Below the pieces are notes generated by a model. That model did no database searches and was not told the DNA's origin. It saw only the letters and a program-made list of their open reading frames with translations. The position numbers were made by a program, and so were the translations under genes. Source: Miscanthus floridulus (taxonomy: Eukaryota; Streptophyta; Magnoliopsida; Poales; Poaceae). Taken from it: 64,000 bases of DNA. Of the stretch, positions 51,996 through 61,046 are shown one piece after another. Where the stretch lies: NCBI RefSeq assembly GCF_019320115.1, contig NC_089587.1, forward strand, positions 104,519,158-104,583,157, read 5' to 3'. Positions within the stretch are counted from its first letter, which is position 1, and each line of letters opens with the position of its first letter.

Positions 51996-53403
51996 TGTAA
52001 GGAAAATAGACCCTAGTCTTATTTACTTTGGATTTTGATGTTTGATGACCAACACAACCAAATTGGACTAAAGAATTTGCAAGTGTTTGTTTTATAGTTC
52101 AATAGGGTGCAAGACGTGACTTGGACGAAGGCGACGTAATGATCCGATGATCAACACCATAAGCAAGACCTTAGAAGCACAAGAGAAGATCCAAGATATC
52201 AAGCAAAGTCTAAGCATAAAGATAGAAACTAAGCCAGACATAAGATCGTGAAGAAACGAGCTCACAGAGGTGACAGGACGCTGCACCAAACGCTGCACCG
52301 AACGCTGCATAGGACGCTGCATAGGACGCTGCACAGGACGCTGCACAGGACGCTGCACAGGACGCTGCACAGGACGCTCCGATCAAGAGGCTCAGCAATA
52401 GCACTGTCAGCAGCAGCGACCGGACGCTGCACAGGACGCTGCATCGGACGCTGAGTGCCAAAGTCCGGTCAATATCAGTAAGGTTTCAGAGAGCCATTTT
52501 CGTGACCGGACGTGTCCGGTCAGTACTTACCGGACGCTCGTCAGAGCCCGGTCAGTAGCAGAAAAACAGGATTTCATCCCCAACGGTTACTTTCTCAGTG
52601 GGGCTTATAAATAGACCCCCAACCGGCCATTTGAGTAGTGTGGAGTTGAGAAAACATATCTAGGGTGTGGATACACCATTTTAGTGATCTCCACTTGCAC
52701 AGTGCTTACTGTTTTATTAGGTGTTTAGCGTAGGTGCTTTGCGAAGTGCTTAGGTTGATTAGACCATCGCTTATGCGCTTGCTCTAGGTTTAGGCCTAGT
52801 GTTTAGTGAGGTTTGCATACCTCTTACCACTCGGTGCTTGTGCGCACCATTGTTGTACATCGGATAGGCTTGTAGTCTTGCGAGATCACACCAACCGTGT
52901 TTGTGGTGTGGCCGCCACCGTGTACCGGAGGAAACAAGGCCCGCGGCGTTTCGATTGAAAGCTTGATAGTGAAGACGGCGGGGAGCATCCGAGAGAGGCT
53001 TGCCGGAAGGCACGTCGAAGACCCACTTACGCGTGGGGAAGGCCCAAAGCTATCCATGGAGTTACCCGACCGGGAGCTTGGCCTTTGCGAGGGATTCCTT
53101 GCGAGGGGCTCCAACGAGGACTAGGGGAAGCTTGCGCGCTTCTTGATACCTTGGTAAAAATACCGAAGTCGTCGACGGGAGTTTGCATATCTCTACCTTG
53201 CTCTTTAGCTTCTGCATTTACATTGATTGTATTACTCCTTTTAGCGATAGAGATAGCAACACACTAGTAAAATCGTAGTTGTACATTTAGATAGTTTATC
53301 TTTTGCATATGTTTTGCTAAGGTTAGAAAAAGATATCATAGTTTAGAGTTAGAATTTTAAGTTGGTTAATTCATTTTTTTCTTAGACGTCACAGTCCCCT
53401 TCA
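51996..53403 (+). repeat. 3' LTR of the gag-only element (1408 bp), with 9-unit 12-bp array
   Basis: It starts TGTAAGGAAAATAGACCC and ends CAGTCCCCTTCA, followed by the GTTAC duplication. It is collinear with the 5' LTR. The 12-bp array at 52275-52380 has nine units against seven on the left, and small substitutions are scattered throughout. Confidence 0.9.
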
Positions 53404-54501
53404 GTTACCATATCCAACGATGCTGGCCCTCCAACTTTGGACTTGTTCCCGGATCTGTGCAGCCTCTGCAGACTGACCCAACCGTGGCGCGCTTGAAATC
53501 ATAACCATAGCCACAGGTACATCTGCCCTGCCCAGCTGGTATTGGCGTGGGCGGGTATAAATCCATGCTTGTCCTTGTCCACGCCTAAATTCATATTATC
53601 ACTAGAATACAATGCGTTGCACGGGAACATAATCCATCTGTAGTTTTAGACCTAAATCCATCGGCCTTCAGACATGTTGCAAGGCTGGCGTTTTGGTTAT
53701 TACTAGCAAATGTGTTCGTATGTTGCAACGGGAGCCAATACGTATACTAATAGGACTCACTGTCATCGTTAGGTGCGAGTTGTTCTAACTTCTATCAAAT
53801 TAGCTATTTATCGACGTATCAAGAATTGGTCTTTTTTTATACGTGGTGACTACTTTGGATGTTGCACTGCATAGATTTAAATTTATTTAGTCTGGATCGG
53901 ACAACAAATATCGTAAGGCCTTAACTCGGAATTTTTTTGCTCTTAATTAAAAGGCATGGAACTGGCCTCAAAAGCTAAACCATGAGCTGATGCATGCGAT
54001 GACGAAGATCAATTCCCATGATAAAAAAATAGCTTTGTCTAATTTATATTTGCTTACTTTCTACTTCTATATTTCCTTTTCTATTTTTATTTCGAGCAGG
54101 AGTAGGATTCCTATTCTATTCTAGGCAGGAAGCCAATGAGTCTACTTGATTAGGATTTCTATTTTAGTTACCTTAAGAAACCCCATATATTCATGTAATA
54201 AAATATAGTAGGGGTGTAGATGCGTCTGGGACGGTTTTCATATTCACAAAGTTAGTTAAGGAAGAATCGGACGAAAAAAATGGATGGAGAGAAATTTTGC
54301 CTCTTAATATTAGGTATAGAATCAGAGATGTTAATATTTAAATATGTATTTTTTAGAAATATTTTTGCACTTGAAACATTATTTTTGATGTCAGCAACTT
54401 GGGGATAATGGTGGGGTAATATGGGCCGGTGAATCTCGAGTGCTGATCAACAACGCTTGTGCATTGACTTCACGTATTTGTAGTGTATTTCAGATTTTAT
54501 T
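53404..54501. other. Gene-free AT-rich stretch
   Basis: No gene is recognised. Two direct, diverged words GCGTTGCACGGGAACATA (about 53611) and TGTTGCAACGGGAGCCAAT (about 53721) recall a common grass short repeat, and the stretch may contain a decayed small element. Nothing else stands out. Confidence 0.35.
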
Positions 54502-55091
54502 GTGCAAGGGAAAATATGGTATATGACATCATCTTGTTGTCATGCTGACACCAGACTTCAAGAGCAGGGCGCTAGGCGCGGCGCTACTGCGCGCGCAGAG
54601 GCGGCGCAGGGGTCTGCGCAACGCGCCTGGCTTGGCTCAGGACTAGGTCACCGGAGCTGCACAGCGTATTCGCCTCCTCCGCCTCGGCCTCCGTTTGAGT
54701 CAACCACGTTTTCGGCTTCGACAGCCGCGGCACTGAGCTTTGGTTGTTTTAGTTGCCGAGAGTCTAGAGATCGTCACCTCCAGTGCCTGAGGTACTGGTC
54801 GATGTCCCCGACGTATGGCGCGCGACGTCTCCAGGCTATGAGCCAGTTTCAGTGTAGGCTTATCAGTCAGTCAATAATAATTTTTTCTCGTAATAAACCA
54901 ACGTCAACCGAACTTATGAGTACAGAAACTAACCCGCCAACACGCTCTATGCTGCTTTCTCGGCTCCTCGGACTCGGCCTCCGTCCGTGCCACCAACCGC
55001 ATCTTTGGTTTGGACGGCCTCAGCGCCTAGCTATGGCCAACCAGAGAAACGAAAGGAAGGCTGATTTGTACGTGACGATTATTGATCTGTT

Positions 55092-55095
<4 letters not shown>
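54502..55095 (+). other. Open frame of 197 codons without recognisable domain, containing a diverged duplication
   Basis: The frame is compositionally GC-rich and has no domain. Within it, 54665-54735 and about 54958-55030 look like two diverged copies of one sequence (both with CTCGGCCTCCGT, then CGGC...TCAGCGCC or GGC...CTGAGC). About 54857-54920 resembles a decayed copy of the MITE at 55357-55473. I do not regard it as a gene. Confidence 0.35.

Positions 55096-55097
<2 letters not shown>

Positions 55098-55177
<80 letters not shown>
55098..55177. repeat. (TA)n microsatellite, about 80 bp
   Basis: An uninterrupted run of TA repeats, the longest simple repeat in the window. The minus-strand frames through it (poly Tyr-Ile) are artefacts. 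Confidence 0.97.
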
Positions 55178-55180
<3 letters not shown>

Positions 55181-55356
55181 ACCTGTCGGCGCTGCTGTAC
55201 CGAGGGACAGGGCGACTCCATGAAGCGGGGGCGAGGCGAAGCCTTGCGCAGACGATAGCCTTAGATATTTTTTAAGGTGTTGTAGATTATTCATTTCTCA
55301 CCTTCTATAATCTTATTAATACTGAATAATGATCAATTTTATCTACACTTATTCAC

Positions 55357-55473
55357 CCCGTTCGCTTGTTGATTTCAGCCAGTCCAAATCAGTCAGCCAA
55401 CAGTATTTTTCTCTTACAACAAACCAGCATCAGCCAGCCTAAATCAGCCCAGAAACAAACCAGCGAACAGGCC
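55357..55473. mobile_element. Short foldback MITE
   Basis: The ends are imperfect inverted repeats: CCCGTTCGCTTGTTGATTTC at the left and, on the reverse strand at the right, CCTGTTCGCTGGTTTGTTTC. The middle has CAGCCAACAGTATTTTTCTC and ACAACAAACCAGC, a common grass MITE pattern. Decayed relatives lie near 54857-54920 and 60847-60940. The superfamily was not assigned. Confidence 0.65.
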
Positions 55474-55637
55474 GATTGTTTTGACTTGAACTACTAGCTT
55501 GTAGCTTCTGCTGCTAGTTTGTAGTGTTATTTATAAATGTGCGCTCAATGTAAGAGCTACAGACCTGGAACCAAAACATCGCTTTCTTCAATCTAAAAAT
55601 TTTAGCAAAACTAATCAATTTTTTTTTTAAAAAATTA

Positions 55638-55897
55638 CTCCCTCCGTCCCTTTTTAACTGTCTTTCTCACTTCCAAAAAAGTCAAATATTCTCAACTTTG
55701 ACAAAATAATATATAAAAGAATATATTAATATTTATGATATATAATTAGTATTATTATATAGGTCGTTGAATATATTTGCATATTCAACTTATTTGGAGT
55801 TACAAATGTTACTCATATTTTTTACATATATAGTCAAACTTAAGAAAGTTTAAACAGTACGAATACTATAGCGACACTTAAAAAGGAACTGTGGGAG
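55638..55897. mobile_element. Stowaway MITE (260 bp)
   Basis: It starts CTCCCTCCGTCCC, the standard Stowaway terminus, and ends AACTGTGGGAG, its inverted counterpart with some decay. TA duplications flank it (55636-55637 and 55898-55899). Stowaway elements are moved by Tc1/mariner-type transposases. Confidence 0.9.
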
Positions 55898-56557
55898 TAC
55901 TTGGTATAGCAACAAGCTACTTTGTACATACCGGTTTGTCCATATCTAAATATGGGCCCTACATTATCGAACTCTAAAATTTTAAACCTCGCAATTCACA
56001 CCCTAAAATTTTCACAAAATTAACTAAAATTATTGGAGATAACTCGCTGTAATGGGTGGCCATTTGGTGAAGATTGGTGTGACTGGATGTATATGTGAAC
56101 CCCACATCAAAAGCTGGACCCTAGAATTTAAAATCCTGTATCTACACCTTAAATTGTAGCATAGTTAACTAAAATTTACTGCATATGACTGAATATAGTA
56201 GTCGATGCTTTGGGCAAATTACTGCAGTAAGATCAACATGTGGCCCCCACAGTGGAATCCCAAAGCTAAAACAAACTTTGCATTATCTGATCCACTCTCT
56301 ACTCTACCCATTTCTACTAATAGATGATGAATTGAGCTAAGACTTACCCATAGATAATCCGCTCCTCATACCTAACTCTACCCATTTCTATTGGATAAAA
56401 AAATTGCCAATGCCCTACCCAAATAAATTGGGTAAGGATTTGATCATGGACAATGGGTACCCACACCAATGGGTATAACCACAGGGATCGCACAAGTGAT
56501 TTGTCAACACTTCCAAAGCATGTTATTAGTTAGCAGCAGGTGTGGCACAAAGTGTGC
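55898..56557. other. Gene-free AT-rich stretch
   Basis: No frame or repeat was recognised. It contains weak internal repeats of words like CTACCCATTTCTA (56292 and 56378). Confidence 0.35.
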
Positions 56558-59148
56558 TTAAGCTATCTCCAACAGCACAGACCCAAACCAGAGACTCATT
56601 CCATGATTTAGGTCACGCACAGTAAAAGAGTCACGCACCCAGAACATGTTTTCTCCAACCGCCTATGCAAAAGTCCTCTCCTGCTCCCTCTCCTCTTTCT
56701 CCGCTCGATCCCTCCCTCTCTTCTCTCCCCTAGGCGGCAGCTCCAGATCCGTGGAGGCGCCTCACCAGCGGCGGCGGCAGCGGGGCCACAACCCCACAGC
56801 AGTGGCAGCTGCTTAGGTGCACGCCGCCCCTCCTCGGACCGCTGGGAGCCGGATCTAGGCCGCGCGGCCGCCTGCTCAGAGCGTCAATGGCTCCTCGGCA
56901 CGGTCGCGCCGGCCGCGCTCCTCCACGGACCTGCCTCGCTACGCCGGCTGCTCCTCACCACGGCCGCTCCTCTCCGCGCCGGTGGCTCCCCACCGCGGTG
57001 AAAGCTCTAGTTTGGTTTTGGTGAATTGATGAAACCCTAAGTGCTAACCTAGTTCATCAAGTGATCATGAGATAGGTAGCACATTCCAAGTGGTGAAGCA
57101 AATGAAGATCATGATGATGGTGATGCCATGGTGATGATCAAGCGCTTGGACTTGAAAAGAAGAAAAAGAAAAAGAAAAGGCTCAAGGCAAAGGTATAAAT
57201 GGTAGGAGCCATTTTATTTTGGTGATCGAGACACTTAGTGAGTGTGATCACATTTATGTTTGATAGCCGTACTATTAAGAGGGGTGAAACTCGTATCGGA
57301 ATGCGGTTATCAAAGTGCCACTAGATGCTCTAACTCATTGCATATGCATTTAGGATCTAGTGGAGTGCTAACACCCTTGAAAATGTTTGTGAAAATATGC
57401 TAAGACATGTGCACAAGGTGATACACTTGGTGGTTGGCATATTTGAGCAAGGGTAAGGAACTTCACCGATGGAGTGTCCGCCCGTAGAGTGCGGACAGTC
57501 CGACAGTGCCACCGGCGCCCTAGACTGAAAAGATGGAGGTCACTGTAAGTGATCGGACGCTAGTCTCCGAAGGACCGGCGCGTCCGGTCAGTAGCAGCAG
57601 AAGAAGCGCAGTGTCGGTCGTCGACCGGACGCTGGCTGGCTGCGTCCGGTCACTCTGACGTGGTCATGCACAGGAGAAATGCCAAGTGACCAGACGCTGG
57701 GCGAGTTCGGTCGAGCATGAAAAGTCGTTTTTGGATGCTTACTGGCTGCGTCCGGTCGTCACTTGACCGTTGAGATCGGGCGATCAACATTTGAAGAGAG
57801 GGGACACGTGGCACGCATCGCGTGACCGGACGCCGAGGTCCAGCGTCCGATCAATATGATCGGAGCATCCGGTCACCCCGTGTTGTGCCCAGTGAAGGGG
57901 TACAACGGCTCTATTTCGTGGGGGCTTCTATTTAAGCCCCATGGCCGGCTCAAGCTCACTCTCTTGGCCATTTGCATTGACATAGCAACCTTGTGAGCTT
58001 AGCCAAAGCCCTCCCACTCATCTCCATCATTGATTCATCATCTTTGTGAGATTGGGAGAGAATTCAAGTGCATTGCTTGAGTGATTACATCTAGAGGCAC
58101 TTAGTGTTCGTGTTTCGCAGCGGGATTCGCTTGTTACTCTTGGTGGTTGCCGCCACCTAGACGGCTTGGAGCAGCGAGGATTGTCGAGCGGAGGTTGGTG
58201 ATTGTCTCCAGCTCCGATCGTTGTGATTGTGAGGGGTTCTTGACCTTTCCCCAGCGAAGAGCCAAAAGGTACTCTAGTGGATTGCTCGTGGCTTGTGTGA
58301 TCCTCATCTTGTGTTGGTTGTGCGGCACCCTATTGAGGGTTTAGCGTGTGATGACAATTAGCGCGTGAACCTCCAAGTGAGTGAATCGCCACAATGAGGA
58401 GTAGCTTGCCGGCAAGCAAGTGAACCTCGGTAAAAAATTATTGTGTTCATCATTTGATTCCGAGGTGATTGATCTTTATTGATATTCATTCTTGTGATTG
58501 ATTGGCTCCTTTCTCGACACGGCGGTATAACTTTCTTGCTCACTCTCATTATATTACCGCAAACTAGTAATCAAGCTAAGCTCTTTAGTGTAGCTAGTTG
58601 TGAGAGCTTGTTAGTTAGGTTAGTGTGGCTCTTTAGTTAGCTTTTGAGAGCATACTAACTTAGTGTAGTGTCATAGTTATTGTGTGGATAGAAACTATAT
58701 AAACTAGAATTGTGGTAGGTGGCTTGCTATTTTAGTAGGCTAGCGCAACACTTGCTTCGCCTCATAATTATCTAACCGGTTTGTTAAGTGTTGTTGTAGA
58801 AATTTTTAATAGGCTATTCACCCCCCTCTAGCCATTAGGTCCTTTCACGCGGTCCCGCTTGGCTGCGCAAGCCGCGCCCACCGCGGACCCGCCTCGCCCC
58901 GCCCCGCTCCTCGCCTCGCCGGCGGCTCCCCACCGCGGTCCTGCCTGGCCTCGCAGGCCGCGCCCGCCGCTACGGGCATCAGAGATTTGCGTCGTCTCCC
59001 TGGAAGACGCTTATTTGCGTTTCGCCTCGGATGGTATGCAAAATGGGTTCTCTATTTGGGTGTTCTGTTGGACCGTGTTTCTGGGTACGCCAAACACTGT
59101 CTACGACTGATTTTGTGTTTGTGTTACGTTATTGGAGACAGTCTTAGG
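56558..59148. mobile_element. DNA-transposon-like segment with inverted ends and GC-rich core, interrupted by a solo LTR
   Basis: The left end (TTAAGCTATCTCCAACAGC) and the reverse complement of the right end (CTAAGACTGTCTCCAATAAC) match over about 30 bases with gaps. Without the solo LTR (56999-58847 plus one CGCGG) the segment is about 740 bp. The core (56690-56998 and 58853-58990) is very GC-rich and exon-like, with two copies of GGCTCCCCACCGCGG. It may be a non-autonomous element that carries a host gene fragment. No clear target duplication was found. Confidence 0.45.
56999..58847 (+). repeat. SIRE-type Ty1/copia solo LTR (1849 bp), copy 2
   Basis: It begins TGAAAGCTCTAG and ends GGTCCTTTCA, collinear with the copy at 34069-35962. 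Perfect 5-bp duplications CGCGG flank it (56994-56998 and 58848-58852). A TATTTAA box lies at about 57929-57935. CCGGACGCT and GCGTCCGGT words are present upstream of it. Confidence 0.92.
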
Positions 59149-60846
59149 ACGCGTCCGAGCATGGATCCTCTTGTTTTTTTTGGTACCTCAGCCCCTACCC
59201 TGCTTACCGTCTTTCTCTTGCTGTAGCACGGGGTCTCGTGGAAGATAGACTGATGGAGTCTAGAATCATATCCTAGTTTGGAAGATACATGGCCTCATGG
59301 ATCTCTTGTTTGTATTGTATTTGTAATTTATTTGAATTTTATGTTATGAAAACCATATGTCCCGTGAAAATCGCTATGTAATTTGAATTCTTGCTTGTTC
59401 AATTAATATCAGACTTGATGCCATGGATTTTCTTTGGTCCCTAAACTGCAGTCGTCGTGGGCGGAATCTTCTCGATGAGAGATGAAGACGAAGCGAGCGA
59501 AGAGAGCACTGTCCGAAGCGAAAGAGAGGCCATGTGAGTCCCAATGTTTGAACAGACACCTCTCCCCTCTCTATGACTAGTGGGCCAGGCTTTGCGGTTG
59601 GGTGGAAAATGCCAGAACCACGCAAGGCCTTGGGATGAATCCACGGCGGAGGAGTGTGCATACAGGTTGACAAATGTATGCACACTCGAAACAAAATTTT
59701 TAGAGCATTTTTCAGAGCCTTTCTAAAATTCACTTTCTAAACCATTATTTAGAGAGCTATTTGCATAAAAATCGCTTTCTATATCTTTTCACTCTCCAAC
59801 ATTTTTTCTTGTCTTCTACATTCGGCTAGCGAAAAATCCGGAATAGAAAATAGCTATATTTGGAAGATTATTTAGATAAGCTGTTGGATGGTAGTTTTTC
59901 ACCAAAATCTTCATTCCTACCATTCAGGAAGGATATGGAGAGTCTCTCAGAGATGTTCTTACCTTGAAAACGGGTTCTGTTGGAGCAGTTTTTTCCAACT
60001 TATTGCCTGTATGACAGTTTTAAGAGAGAGAGATTTTTTTTCCCAATCTGGTGGAGTTGGTCTAAGATATATTGATTAAATAAGTATATATTTAATGAGT
60101 ATTTGAGTGTAAGAAACAGAAAATATTTCATCGGGTATTTGTGCATGCTATGTACATGAGAGATGGGTGATGCATGGTTGAGTGCATGCATCTCACAAAA
60201 AAAAAACTATCTGCTCGAGCACGAGGTAGAGGCCGGCCGGGTAGACAAATTATTAATCGGAGATCACATGGTTAGCGAACATGAACGTGCATGTGACCTC
60301 TAACGAACACCTTAACTGCCTGTACCGGCCAAATTAACTGAATTTGCTCCTCGATCGGGGAACGAGCTTGTTGGTCAACCATGCATCACAAGGGCCGAAG
60401 ATCGTACTAGCTGGTGACTAACTAAATATGTTTTTTTCTTTGTTATTAATTTCTGAATCACTATTCATATAATAAATTAACTAATCGTCAACATGCAGAT
60501 GTTTAATTTCTGCAGGCTCCGGAACATGATGATGATCATGATCCACAGTTTTGGCATGTGCATGCACGACGTACGCATGCATGGCCCGTACGTATCCATC
60601 CCAAGTCACCATTGCGTATACTGCTATGTGATAATTGTTCGAATAATGTGCCCGTCTTCTGCCGTGCGCCGTCGATCATCGTGTCGATGTTTTCCGCAAA
60701 CTAAAACCAGGTGACTGCAACTGAAAAGTGGTACTGGTACTGGTGCGCCGGCCGGCAGCTGACCGCTCGCAGCTGCAGACACATGCATCGATCGAACCAG
60801 CAAAAAAACGCCCGGCGCACATGGAGCACACGTTGTATATATACCA
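59149..60846. other. Gene-free stretch between the transposon-like segment and the YUCCA promoter
   Basis: No coding frame is convincing; the longest (119 codons on minus, 59374-59733) has no domain. Around 59740-59990 the words TTAGAGAGCTATTTGCA, CACTCTCCAACA and GCTGTTGGATGG suggest a decayed small foldback element. The rest may hold upstream regulatory sequence of the YUCCA gene, but no site is clear enough to name. Confidence 0.35.
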
Positions 60847-60940
60847 CCCTGTTCGTTTCGCTGCCAGGCTGAAAAATAATGTTCTCTGATTTATTGTAAA
60901 AGAAAAACATTATACCATAATTGATAAATCAGACCGATAA
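60847..60940. repeat. Decayed foldback MITE in the YUCCA upstream region
   Basis: It starts CCCTGTTCGTTTCGCTG and contains GGCTGAAAAATAATGTTCTC and TGATAAATCAG, fitting a worn copy of the MITE family seen at 55357-55473. Its right end is only about 50 bases from the TATA box of the YUCCA gene. Confidence 0.5.
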
Positions 60941-60988
60941 GTTTAAGTGGTAGTAGTGTGTGTATATACACACACGTACTGCATAGCA

Positions 60989-60996
60989 TATATAGA
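60989..60996 (+). promoter_or_regulatory. TATA box of the YUCCA gene
   Basis: TATATAGA lies 58 bases before the ATG at 61047, which would give a short leader of roughly 25-30 bases. A second TATATATA lies at about 60836-60843, farther than usual. Confidence 0.5.
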
Positions 60997-61046
60997 TAGT
61001 AAGGAGTACAAGCTGAACTTTCAGGGTCCACAATCGACATTGGTGC

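Larger units (their letters stand above)
47055..53403 (+). mobile_element. Complete gag-only (non-autonomous) SIRE-type Ty1/copia element, 6349 bp
   Basis: Two LTRs (47055-48418 and 51996-53403) in direct orientation flank an internal region with a primer-binding site, a Gag-type frame and a polypurine tract (AAAAAGGGAGAGA, about 51982-51994). Perfect target duplications GTTAC lie at 47050-47054 and 53404-53408. No protease, integrase, RT or RNase H sequence is visible in 48419-51995. The Gag resembles that of SIRE/Maximus-type elements of grasses. The element must have relied on enzymes of a relative. Confidence 0.9.

Noticed and set aside
55027..55294. Poly Tyr-Ile frames
   Set aside because: These are translations of the (TA)n microsatellite.
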